Positions 8,099-15,813 of a stretch of DNA of 16,805 nucleotides are shown here, piece by piece. This DNA comes from CAZXEJ01 sp964639895. Its GTDB lineage: Bacteria > Desulfobacterota_D > UBA1144 > Nemesobacterales > JADFKM01. Made by a program: the position numbers and the translations under genes. Under the pieces are notes generated by a model that had not been told where the DNA came from, did no database searches, and saw nothing but the letters and a program-made list of their open reading frames with translations. The stretch covers positions 1 to 16,805 of the forward strand of contig CAZXEJ010000047.1 of assembly GCA_964639895.1 (NCBI GenBank), in the 5' to 3' direction. Numbering within the stretch: the stretch's first letter is position 1; each line of letters begins with the position of its first letter.

Positions 8099-8283
8099 CT
8101 CTCATCGACAGCCCGCGGCTCTCGTCCGCTACCGGGTCCCGCCGCGCCGGCCCGGAGCACGGCCGCAACGTGGATGGGCGTGCCAGAACGGAGCGGCCCC
8201 CTGCGTAAGTCCAAGCCGGGCCTCCACCCTACTGCGTCCGGCCTCCCTTCGGGTCCGCCGCCCCCCGGCGGAGGGATATCCAC
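8099..8283 (-). promoter_or_regulatory. GC-rich leader of thiL, potentially structured
   Basis: The predicted thiL transcript has about 185 nt before its ATG. It can form a perfect 7-bp hairpin with a 5-nt loop near the 5' end (8272-8266 with 8260-8254). It can also form a nested long-range arm: 8222-8216 with 8155-8149, enclosing 8198-8193 with 8166-8161. GTGGAT at 8283-8278 is also complementary to ATCCAC at 8175-8170. GC content makes chance pairing likely. No CUGAGA-type thi box or other riboswitch motif was recognised. An open frame of 62 codons runs from a GTG at 8283 and ends in a TGA (8097-8095) overlapping the thiL ATG. Its codon use is less GC3-biased than that of real genes here, so I do not call it a gene. 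The plus strand shows nothing I can support. Confidence 0.4.
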
Positions 8284-8289
8284 CTTAAA

Positions 8290-8318
8290 ATATTAGAGAA
8301 ACGCCGGCGTTGTGTCAA
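8290..8318 (-). promoter_or_regulatory. Sigma70-type promoter of the thiL operon with spacer palindrome
   Basis: Reading leftwards, a perfect TTGACA (8318-8313) is followed after exactly 17 bp by TAATAT (8295-8290), in an AT-rich island (ttaaaatatta) that stands out from the GC-rich surroundings. The start point should be near 8283. The spacer contains a perfect 12-bp palindrome, AACGCCGGCGTT (8300-8311), well placed to be a repressor operator. The -35 lies 28 bp from the oppositely directed polA -35. Confidence 0.75.
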
Positions 8319-8346
8319 CTTGGAAGGGGCGCGCGTCGGGTGTGCT

Positions 8347-8375
8347 TTGACAGCGGAGGGCCTAGTTCATACAAT
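8347..8375 (+). promoter_or_regulatory. Consensus sigma70-type promoter of polA
   Basis: A perfect TTGACA (8347-8352), a 17-bp spacer and TACAAT (8370-8375, five of six consensus bases) form the best promoter match in the window. Transcription should begin at about 8381-8384, only 2-5 nt before the polA ATG at 8386. The message would therefore be essentially leaderless, and no Shine-Dalgarno could lie within it. Confidence 0.8.
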
Positions 8376-8385
8376 AAGTTAGGTC

Positions 8386-11124
8386 ATGTCCGCCCCCCTC
8401 GTCTATCTCGTGGACGGCAGCAACTACGTATTCAGGGCCTACCACGCCATACGCGGGCTCAGCACCTCGTACGGCCTGCCCACGAACGCTGTCTACGGGT
8501 TCGTGCAGATGCTGTTCAAGCTGGTCAAGGACTATTCTCCACCTTATCTGGCCGTAGTGTTCGACGCCGAGGGCAAAACGTTCCGCGAGGAGATCTACCC
8601 CGAATACAAGGCCAACCGCGGCGCTCCGCCCGAGGACCTGTCGGTGCAGTTCAAGGAGATAGTGAAGATACTGGACGAGCTTGGGGTGGCGAGGCTCGAG
8701 ATGGAGGGCTACGAGGCCGACGACGTGATGGGCACCATTGCGCGGCGGGTCGAGCACGAGGGGGGTCGCGTGGTGCTGGTCACCGGGGACAAGGACTTCT
8801 GTCAGCTCGTCTCGCCGCAGGTTACGCTGCTCGATACGATGCGCTACCGCGAGACCGACGTCGAGGGGGTGGTAAAGCGGTTCGGAGTGCCTCCGGAGCG
8901 GGTGGTCGACGTGCTCGCGCTCACGGGGGACCCGTCGGACAACATCCCCGGCGTGCGCGGCATCGGGGAGAAGACGGCGGCCCGCCTCATAGGGGAGTGG
9001 GGCAGCCTCGAAGGGCTGCTCGAGAACCTGGACCGGCTGCCGACGCGGCTCAGGAAGCTGATCGAGCCCGAGCGCGAGAGGCTGCTTCTCTACCGCGATC
9101 TGGTTACGATACGGTGCGACCTTCCGATCGAGGTCGACCTGGAGGCGCTGAGGTTCCGCCCGTTCGAGAAGGAGCGGCTGAGGCGGATCTTCGAGCGCTA
9201 CGAGTTCCGCTCGCTGCTGCGCGAGCTCGGACCGCCCGAGGAGGGCGGCGGTGCCGGGGACGGCGGCGGGGTGGGCGGGTTGAAGCGGGGTGGCGGCGTC
9301 GTGGACTACGACGCCTACGAGCTCGTGACCGATTCGCGCGCCCTGGCCCGCGTGGTGGAGGCCATAAGGGCGAGCGGCGAGGTGTCGATCGATCTCGAGA
9401 CCACCTCGCGCCACCCCATGTGGGCGGAGATCGTGGGCGTGGCGCTCGCCCCACGCGAGGGCGAGGCGTGTTACGTGCCGCTCGGTCACGTCGGAGACGA
9501 CGGCGAAGAGGTGGGGGGGCAGCTCGCGCCCGAGGAAGTGCTGGGCGCGCTGCGCGGCGTGCTGGAGGACGAATCCATACGGAAGTGGGGCCAGAACCTC
9601 AAGTACGAGGTGGTCGTCCTGGCCCGCCGCGGTGTCCAGCTGCGGGGGCTCTACTGCGACGCGATGCTTGCGGCCCATCTGCTGGACGCGGCCCGCGGCA
9701 GCTACAGCCTCGATGCCCTTTCGGCCGAGTACCTGGGACACGAGCCCATAAGCTACGCCGACGTCGCCGGCCGCGGGCGTGCGCGCGTGGGGTTCGAGCG
9801 CGTGGGGGTGGACGAGGCCATGCTCTATGCGGCCGAGGACGCCGACGTGGCGCTTCGCGTGGGCAAGGTGTTGTTGCGGCGCGTGTGCGAGGCGGGGCTC
9901 GCCGAGAGCTTCCATCGCTACGAGATGCCGTTCGTCGAGGTGCTGGCCTCGATGGAGATGGCCGGGGTCAAGGTCGACCGCGCCAAGCTGCTCGAGCTGT
10001 CCGAGGAGTTCGAGCGCAAGCTCGAGGAGCTGGGCGCCGAGATAAGGCGGGAGGCGGGGGTGGATTTCAACATCAACTCCACCCCCCAGCTCCGCGATGT
10101 GCTCTACCGCCGCCTGGGGCTAGGGATAAAGAAGTACACCCAGCGCGGCGAGCCATCGACCGATTCCGAGGTGCTCTCGGAGCTCGCAAAGCACCACCCC
10201 GTCCCAGGGCTGGTGCTCACCTACCGCGGGCTCGCCAAGCTCAAGTCCACCTACATCGACGCCCTGCCCCGCCTCATACACCCCGAGACGGGCCGCATAC
10301 ACAGCTCCTTCAACCAGGTCGGGGCCGCCACGGGCAGGTTGTCGTCGAGCGATCCCAACCTGCAGAACATACCCGTCAAGACGGCCGAGGGACGACGTAT
10401 AAGGGAGGCGTTCGTGGCCGAGGAGGGGCGTCGCCTGCTTTCAGCCGACTATTCGCAGATAGAGCTCCGCCTGCTGGCCCATTTCTCCGAGGACGAGGCC
10501 TTGATCGCGGCCTTCGAGAACGACGAGGACATCCATGCGGCCACGGCGCGCGAGATCTTCGGACTCGCCGCGGGCGGGGAAGTGACGGCCGAGATGCGCC
10601 GGCTCGCCAAGAGCGTCAACTTCGGCATCGTCTACGGGATAAGCCCCTACGGGCTGGCCCGGCAGCTGGGGACGACGCCGCGCGTGGCCAAGCAGTACAT
10701 GGACCGCTACTTCGAGCGCTACCCGGGGGTGAAGCGCTACATGGAGCGCGCCGTGCGCGAGGCCGTCGATAAGGGCTACGCCGAGACGCTGCTCGGCCGG
10801 AGGCGGCCCATCAAGGAGGTGCGCTCGCGCAACCGCGCGCTGCGGGGGGCGGGGGAGAGGGCGGCCATAAACACCCCCATCCAGGGGAGCGCGGCCGACA
10901 CGATAAAGATCGCCATGATAAGGGTGTGGAGAAGGCTGCGCGAGGAGGGTTTGGAGTCGATGATGATCCTCCAGGTGCACGACGAGCTGCTGTTCGAGGT
11001 GCCCGAAGAGGAGCTGGAGGTCGTCCGGGCCATGGTGCGCCGCGAGATGGAGGGCGCCGTCGAGCTGCGCGTACCGCTCAAGGTTGAGATCGGCGTGGGC
11101 CGCAACTGGGCCGAGGCCTATTGA
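8386..11124 (+). CDS. polA: DNA polymerase I
   Basis: This is a full-length three-domain Pol I (912 aa), the repair and Okazaki-fragment polymerase. The 5' nuclease (about 1-290) has VYLVDGSNYVFRAYHAI, GYEADDVMGTIA, VTGDKDF and GDPSDNIPGVRGIGEKTA. A Gly-rich linker follows near 295-310. The 3'-5' exonuclease (about 312-500) has IDLETT (Asp336, Glu338) and YAAEDAD (Asp485). Its Exo II motif reads GQNLKYE, with Glu408 where E. coli Pol I has Asp424. The polymerase domain has motif A SADYSQIELR (Asp688), motif B RRLAKSVNFGIVYG (Lys742, Phe746) and motif C LQVHDELLFE (His865, Asp866). The start at ATG 8386 is supported because the conserved DGSNYVFRAYHAI begins 9 residues in and there is no later Met. 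A consensus promoter abuts this start. dacB follows 53 bp downstream. Confidence 0.98.
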   Translation: MSAPLVYLVDGSNYVFRAYHAIRGLSTSYGLPTNAVYGFVQMLFKLVKDYSPPYLAVVFDAEGKTFREEIYPEYKANRGAPPEDLSVQFKEIVKILDELGVARLEMEGYEADDVMGTIARRVEHEGGRVVLVTGDKDFCQLVSPQVTLLDTMRYRETDVEGVVKRFGVPPERVVDVLALTGDPSDNIPGVRGIGEKTAARLIGEWGSLEGLLENLDRLPTRLRKLIEPERERLLLYRDLVTIRCDLPIEVDLEALRFRPFEKERLRRIFERYEFRSLLRELGPPEEGGGAGDGGGVGGLKRGGGVVDYDAYELVTDSRALARVVEAIRASGEVSIDLETTSRHPMWAEIVGVALAPREGEACYVPLGHVGDDGEEVGGQLAPEEVLGALRGVLEDESIRKWGQNLKYEVVVLARRGVQLRGLYCDAMLAAHLLDAARGSYSLDALSAEYLGHEPISYADVAGRGRARVGFERVGVDEAMLYAAEDADVALRVGKVLLRRVCEAGLAESFHRYEMPFVEVLASMEMAGVKVDRAKLLELSEEFERKLEELGAEIRREAGVDFNINSTPQLRDVLYRRLGLGIKKYTQRGEPSTDSEVLSELAKHHPVPGLVLTYRGLAKLKSTYIDALPRLIHPETGRIHSSFNQVGAATGRLSSSDPNLQNIPVKTAEGRRIREAFVAEEGRRLLSADYSQIELRLLAHFSEDEALIAAFENDEDIHAATAREIFGLAAGGEVTAEMRRLAKSVNFGIVYGISPYGLARQLGTTPRVAKQYMDRYFERYPGVKRYMERAVREAVDKGYAETLLGRRRPIKEVRSRNRALRGAGERAAINTPIQGSAADTIKIAMIRVWRRLREEGLESMMILQVHDELLFEVPEEELEVVRAMVRREMEGAVELRVPLKVEIGVGRNWAEAY

Positions 11125-11177
11125 TCCCGCCTAGCCGCCGCCGTCGCCGTGGGTGGAGTTCGATACCGGAGACTGAG

Positions 11178-12632
11178 ATGGGAGCCCCTTTGCGAATCCT
11201 TGTCGCCGCAGCGCTCGCCGTGTGCACGGCGTTCTCGGCCCCTCGGCCCGCCCCGGCCGGGCTGATCACTTCGGCGCGGCTGCGGGCGGAGCTCTCTTCG
11301 CTGCTTGCCTCCACCGAGCGCGGCCGGCACGGTCACATCGGGCTCTACGTCTATTCGCTGCGCAGCGGTCGCGGGCTCTACGCGCACAACGCCGACAGGC
11401 CCTTCAAGCCGGCTTCTAACGCCAAGATCGTAGTCTCGGTGGCGGCGCTCTGGCTGCTGGGGCCCTCGTGGCGGTTCCGTACCGAGTTCTACGCCGACGC
11501 CCCGCTGCGCGCGGGGGTGCTCGAAGGGGACCTCTACGTGAAGGGCTACGGCGACCCGACGGTGGACGCCGACACGCTCGAGGCCATAGCGCTCGAGTTC
11601 AGGCGGCTGGGAGTGGTACGCATCGAGGGCTCTATCAAGGTGGACGAGACCTACTTCGACGGCAAGCGGTTCGGGCCCGGCTGGAAGCCCTCGTGGCGGG
11701 GTGTATCCTACGGCCCTCCGGTGAGCGCGCTTTCGTTCAACCTCAACACGGTGGAGATGACCGTACACCCCACGCGCCCGGGCCAGAGGCCGCGCGTCGA
11801 GCTCGAGCCGCCCGCAACAGGCCTCGTGGTGAAGAACCATGCCCTGACCCGGAGACGCGGCGGCAGGCTCAAGGCCGTGGCCCTCGCCGACGGGCGCACC
11901 ATCGTGCTCAAGGGCGCACTCTCGGTGGGCGGCGGCTACCACCGCGTGACGCTCGCCGTGCGCGAGCCGGCCCTCTACTTCGGGGGCGCGCTTCTGAGCC
12001 GCCTGCGGGGAGCGGGGATCGAGGTCGAGGGCGGTGTGACGAAGGGTGCGGTACCCGCCGGTGCGCGCAACGTCTACACCCACTACTCCGACACGCTCGC
12101 CTCGATCGTGCGCGAATACAACAAGCGCAGCCTCAACATCGTTGGCGAGAACCTTATCAAGGCTATGGGGGCCGAGTTCGCGGGCCCTCCGGGCAGCTGG
12201 GAGAAGGGGGCGCGCGTTATCGGCGAGTTCCTCGAGCGCGCGGGCCTCTCGGCGGCCGGCATCAGGCTGGTGGACGGCTCGGGCCTCTCGCTGCGCAACC
12301 GCGTGACGCCGCGAGGCATGGTCAAGGTGCTGGAGTTCGCCTACCGGAACGAGCGCATAAACTACGAGTTCATGAAGTCGCTCTCCATAGGGGGCGTCGA
12401 CGGCACGCTGAGCCGCAGGTTCCGCGCCTCGGCCGTGGAGGGCCGCGTGCTGGCCAAGACGGGCTACATACGCGGCGTGCACGCCCTCTCCGGCTACCTG
12501 TTCACGAGGAGCGGCGACGTCGTGGCGTTCTCGCTTCTGGTAAACGGCGTGGCCGGCGACGTAAAGGAGCTGCAACAGGGCGTGCTCGACAGGCTCGTCG
12601 AGTGTTGCTCCGACACCTACGCCCCCCGGTGA
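11178..12632 (+). CDS. dacB: D-alanyl-D-alanine carboxypeptidase/endopeptidase, PBP4 type
   Basis: This periplasmic serine peptidase (S13 family) trims or cleaves D-Ala-containing peptidoglycan stems and cross-links. All three penicillin-binding motifs are present: SxxK as Ser80-Asn-Ala-Lys83 within FKPASNAKIVV, SxN as Ser318-Leu-Asn320 in YNKRSLNIVGENL, and KTG at 427-429 in VLAKTGYIRGVHALSGYL. The N terminus looks like a signal peptide (PLRILVAAALAVCTAFS, then APRPAPAG). The frame is open further upstream, but ATG 11178 is preferred because GGAGA (11168-11172) lies 5 nt before it and the signal peptide starts there. Length of 484 aa is close to E. coli PBP4. It lies 53 bp after polA with no promoter seen, so cotranscription is likely. 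It ends 46 bp from the convergent rsmA. Confidence 0.93.
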   Translation: MGAPLRILVAAALAVCTAFSAPRPAPAGLITSARLRAELSSLLASTERGRHGHIGLYVYSLRSGRGLYAHNADRPFKPASNAKIVVSVAALWLLGPSWRFRTEFYADAPLRAGVLEGDLYVKGYGDPTVDADTLEAIALEFRRLGVVRIEGSIKVDETYFDGKRFGPGWKPSWRGVSYGPPVSALSFNLNTVEMTVHPTRPGQRPRVELEPPATGLVVKNHALTRRRGGRLKAVALADGRTIVLKGALSVGGGYHRVTLAVREPALYFGGALLSRLRGAGIEVEGGVTKGAVPAGARNVYTHYSDTLASIVREYNKRSLNIVGENLIKAMGAEFAGPPGSWEKGARVIGEFLERAGLSAAGIRLVDGSGLSLRNRVTPRGMVKVLEFAYRNERINYEFMKSLSIGGVDGTLSRRFRASAVEGRVLAKTGYIRGVHALSGYLFTRSGDVVAFSLLVNGVAGDVKELQQGVLDRLVECCSDTYAPR

Positions 12633-12678
12633 CGGCGGCGGTGCGCGTGGAGGGAAGGGGAGTGCCGCGAGCGACCTC

Positions 12679-13551
12679 TCAGTCCGACGCCGCGGCCTCC
12701 TTTATGGCGCGGGTGAGCGCCGCGTAGGCCTCGGGACCCAGCTCCTCGGCCCTTGCCCCTGCGGGTAGGCCGGCTTCGGCAAGGGCCGCCTCTGCGGCAC
12801 GGCGGCCGAACTCGCGCCCCAGCGCGTTCGATACCTTCTTGCGCCTACCGCCGAAGGCCGCCCTCACGACGCGGCGGTAGAGCGGCTCGTCCTCGTCCGC
12901 CACGCACGGCTCGGGACGGGGCTCCAAGCGGATCACGGCCGAATCCACCTCGGGCCGCGGCCAGAAGACGGCCGGCCCCACGATAAAGAGCTTCCTTACG
13001 CTCATGAACGCCTGGACGACGGCCGATATGGCCCCGTAGGTCTTCCCGCCGGGCGGGGCCGCAAGGCGCTCGGCCACCTCGCGCTGAACCATCAGAGTGG
13101 CGCTCCTCAGGAGGGCGCGGTCGTCAAGGAGCTTGAGCACGATCTGTGACGCTGCGCCGTAGGGAAGGTTGCCGGCCACGAGTACCCTCCGGCCGCCGGC
13201 GAGCGTTTCGAGGTCGAGACGGAGGAAGTCGCCTTCGACGACCTCGACGGCTGCGCCCTCGGCGGCTGCGGCCTCGGCCAAGGCGTGTGCGAGCAGGGGA
13301 TCTTTCTCCACGGCCGCCACGCGCGTCCCGCGCTCGGCGAGCCCCTTGGTAAGGGCGCCCAGACCGGCACCCACCTCGACGACCGTATCGCCGGGCCCGG
13401 CGCCGACCGAGCGCGCGATGCGGCGTGCCGTCTTCATGTCGATGAGGAAGTTCTGGCCTAGACGCTTGCGGGGCCTGAGGCCTCGGGCGGCGAAGAAGCG
13501 GCGCGGGTTGAGGGGCAATCGTCCTTCCATACCGGTGGCCGCCCTCGGCAT
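12679..13551 (-). CDS. rsmA: 16S rRNA (adenine1518-N6/adenine1519-N6)-dimethyltransferase
   Basis: This enzyme (also called KsgA) uses S-adenosylmethionine to dimethylate two adjacent adenines in the 3'-terminal hairpin of 16S rRNA during late 30S assembly. Visible motifs are RLGQNFL at 30-36, the SAM-binding EVGAGLGALT at 59-68, the acidic VEKD at 81-84, GDFL at 107-110, the catalytic NLPY at 128-131, and FWPRPEVDSAVIRL in the later substrate region. At 290 aa it has normal length. The ATG at 13551 gives MPRAATG; a second ATG at 13530 gives 283 aa and is also plausible, as neither has a strong Shine-Dalgarno. It starts 33 bp after the stop of the GGDEF gene and is probably the last gene of that operon. 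Identification is secure. Confidence 0.96.
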   Translation of the reverse strand: MPRAATGMEGRLPLNPRRFFAARGLRPRKRLGQNFLIDMKTARRIARSVGAGPGDTVVEVGAGLGALTKGLAERGTRVAAVEKDPLLAHALAEAAAAEGAAVEVVEGDFLRLDLETLAGGRRVLVAGNLPYGAASQIVLKLLDDRALLRSATLMVQREVAERLAAPPGGKTYGAISAVVQAFMSVRKLFIVGPAVFWPRPEVDSAVIRLEPRPEPCVADEDEPLYRRVVRAAFGGRRKKVSNALGREFGRRAAEAALAEAGLPAGARAEELGPEAYAALTRAIKEAAASD

Positions 13552-13584
13552 CGGCCGTCCCCCCGCCGTGGGGAGGCGCGGTGA

Positions 13585-15813
13585 CTAGACGCCGTGCAGA
13601 GTCTCGTCGAACCGGACGCAGCGGTTGCGGCCCAGGTGCTTGGCCTTGTAAAGGGCGGCGTCGGCCTTCTCGATGAGCTCCTCGGGCGTTGCGGCGTCGT
13701 CGGGGCAGGTGGCCACACCTATGCTCACCGTCGTGGGCCGCTCGAAGCCGTGGCGCCTCCAGGGGATGCTCCTTACCGAGCGCAGCACCCTCTCGGCCGC
13801 ACGCCGCCCGTCTTCGGCGCGGGCCCCGCGCAGCAGGACGGCGAACTCGTCTCCCCCGTAGCGGGCCGGCAGGCCCACCTCACCCACGGCCTCCTCGATC
13901 GCCTCGGCTATGAGCCGCAGCGCCGTGTCGCCGGCCGAGTGACCGCAGGTGTCGTTGAGCGCCTTGAAGCGGTCGATGTCGATGAGCAGCAGCGAGCACC
14001 GCGTCCCTCTGCTCTCGGCCCCGAGCCTGAGGGCGCGGCTCAGTTCGGCGTCGAAGTGCCGCTTGTTGTAGAGGCCGCTCAGCGGGTCGGTCGCGGCCTC
14101 GACCTTGGCGCGGCGGTAGTTGAGCGAGTTTGCAAGGGCCGCCGAGGCGTCGCGGCATATCACCTCGGCGAGTTTTATCCGCTCGGGGGCGAAGGCGTCG
14201 CGCGCCTCGCTGCATATGAATATGGATCCCATGGCGCGTCCGCCGCCGGAGCCGTCGCCGGAGGGACGCCGCAGCGGCAGCAGCAGCAGCGAGCGCATCC
14301 GCTTGAGGCCGAGGGCCATGTCGAGCTCGCGGGCCAGGACGACGGTGTGCTTCTTGCGATTCCAGAGGTCGTGGACGTAGAAGCGTCCCGAGCCGCCCTC
14401 CTCGACGCGGTGGAGCAGCGAGGCGGCCTCGATCGTCGTGTCCGAGCCGGCCGGGGGCGGCGGGGCCGAGGCGGCCAGCACGCACGAGGCGCCGTCGTGT
14501 AGAGTGACCCCGACGAGGTCGGCGTCGACGATCGACGTGAGCGCCCTTACGACGCCGTCGGTGATCTCGGCCACTTCGAGCGTCGAGCTCAGCCGGCGCG
14601 TCAGGTCGTAGAACGCCGTGACGGCGCGCGTGTTCTCTTCGACCTTGCGGGCGAACCTCAGATGGAGCGCCCCTTCGACCAGCGTGTGGGCCACGGCGCG
14701 TGCGGCCTCGATCTCGCGGTCGCCGAAGGCGTCGGGCTCGGGGGAGTCCATCACCAGCACCCCCATGGGCTCTCCGCCCGGGGTCCCGTCGGCGCCCTCG
14801 TCTTCGAGCAGCGGGACGGCGAGCAGCGAGCGCACGGAGCGGTCGGGCGATGCGTAGTAGATGAGGTTTTCGTCGTGGTTCTTTACGTCCCCTACGGCGA
14901 GCGGCGTCCTGGTCTTGACCACCCAGCCCAGGTAGCCGGAGCGGAAGTTGACCAGTTGCCCCTCGTCGATCGGGGCCTGTGAGCGGCTCTCGTGGTGCTC
15001 GATGCCCATCAGGCCGCGTACGCGTACGTCGTCGCGCCTCATGTAGAGGACGGCCGTCCGGAAGGGGACGAGCTCCGACAGCATGCGGAACGAGTTCTCG
15101 ATGGAGCGGCGGTAGCGGCTCTCTTCCACCCCCACCTCGGCCTGCTCGAGGGGGGCGGGAAGGGGTGAGGAGTGGATGTTGCGGGCGGCCTGCTGCTGTG
15201 GACCGGAGCCGAGGGGGCCTATGGGGTCGAAGGTCTCGGACGGTTCCCGGGCGGCCGCCGGCGCAGGCTCGAGCACGAGGGCGGCCGGAGACGGCGCGGC
15301 TCGGTCGCCCATCCGGGGTTGCTTCCTGCGCCACGGCACTACGGCCGGAAGCAGCGCCGCCACGGGCAAGGGCAGCAGCAGCGGGAGCGGGAGGGCGGCC
15401 AGGGGACTCGTGGCCGTCTCGAATAGTACGAGTGAGACTACGAAGGCCGCCGCACCGCCTGCGCCATAGGCCATGTAGAGAAGCGGTGCCGCGACGTAGG
15501 AGACGGGCAGCGCCGCTCCCCACGGGGCGAGGGCGGTCTCGAGCAGTGCTGCTGCAAGGAACGGATAGACGACGCGCGCCCATGCCGGACGGGGCCCCGA
15601 CGCGGTGCGGCGACGAAGGAGGTGCAGGCCTTCCATGGCAAGCGCGGCCGCGGCGAGAACCGCCACGGCGGCGCCTACCGGGCCCGCCGGATCGGCTATG
15701 CCGGCTACAACGAGGGCCGTGGCGACCGTGGCCGCCGTAGCTGCGACCGTGGCTCCGTGGGGCCGTAGGCCGGCGCGGCGGAGACTACTTCTCAAACCTG
15801 TATACCTTCTCAT
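13585..15813 (-). CDS. Membrane diguanylate cyclase with two GAF domains and GGDEF
   Basis: This 742-aa protein is predicted to make c-di-GMP from two GTP at the inner membrane. A basic N terminus (MRRYTGLRSSLRRAGLR) leads into about five hydrophobic segments between residues 22 and 160. A low-complexity link (about 165-225) is followed by a first GAF-like domain at about 235-385 and a second at about 400-560. The GGDEF domain at about 575-735 has LLIDIDRFKALND, GHSAGD and an intact ARYGGDEF motif at 653-657. The RxxD inhibitory-site position before GGDEF reads GEVG, so product inhibition through the I-site is probably absent. The ligand of the GAF domains is unknown. Start ATG 15813 lies inside the FtsB-like gene (29-bp overlap), with AAGGA just upstream; it gives the membrane domain a positive inside end. 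Confidence 0.93.
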   Translation of the reverse strand: MRRYTGLRSSLRRAGLRPHGATVAATAATVATALVVAGIADPAGPVGAAVAVLAAAALAMEGLHLLRRRTASGPRPAWARVVYPFLAAALLETALAPWGAALPVSYVAAPLLYMAYGAGGAAAFVVSLVLFETATSPLAALPLPLLLPLPVAALLPAVVPWRRKQPRMGDRAAPSPAALVLEPAPAAAREPSETFDPIGPLGSGPQQQAARNIHSSPLPAPLEQAEVGVEESRYRRSIENSFRMLSELVPFRTAVLYMRRDDVRVRGLMGIEHHESRSQAPIDEGQLVNFRSGYLGWVVKTRTPLAVGDVKNHDENLIYYASPDRSVRSLLAVPLLEDEGADGTPGGEPMGVLVMDSPEPDAFGDREIEAARAVAHTLVEGALHLRFARKVEENTRAVTAFYDLTRRLSSTLEVAEITDGVVRALTSIVDADLVGVTLHDGASCVLAASAPPPPAGSDTTIEAASLLHRVEEGGSGRFYVHDLWNRKKHTVVLARELDMALGLKRMRSLLLLPLRRPSGDGSGGGRAMGSIFICSEARDAFAPERIKLAEVICRDASAALANSLNYRRAKVEAATDPLSGLYNKRHFDAELSRALRLGAESRGTRCSLLLIDIDRFKALNDTCGHSAGDTALRLIAEAIEEAVGEVGLPARYGGDEFAVLLRGARAEDGRRAAERVLRSVRSIPWRRHGFERPTTVSIGVATCPDDAATPEELIEKADAALYKAKHLGRNRCVRFDETLHGV

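Noticed and set aside
8254..8272. Intrinsic terminator at the perfect 7-bp hairpin
   Set aside because: No T tract follows it in either direction, and it lies just inside the predicted thiL transcript start rather than at a gene end.
8099..8283. TPP riboswitch or 6S RNA in the thiL leader
   Set aside because: I could not find the CUGAGA box or the second conserved TPP-aptamer strand, nor a convincing 6S closing stem and bubble. I keep it only as an uncharacterised leader.
8310..10772. 820-codon plus-strand frame overlapping polA
   Set aside because: It is an out-of-frame shadow of polA, very rich in Arg/Gly/Ala, whereas the polA frame carries every expected motif.
11118..12575. 485-codon minus-strand frame opposite dacB
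   Set aside because: It is antisense to a gene with all three penicillin-binding motifs and shows no domain of its own. The same reasoning applies to the antisense frames at 218-1360, 1719-3083, 8362-9915 and 13594-14502.
13556..13578. Terminator-like inverted repeat TCCCC/GGGGA between the GGDEF gene and rsmA
   Set aside because: The stem is only five base pairs with no T tract in either direction, and it lies between two genes that look cotranscribed.
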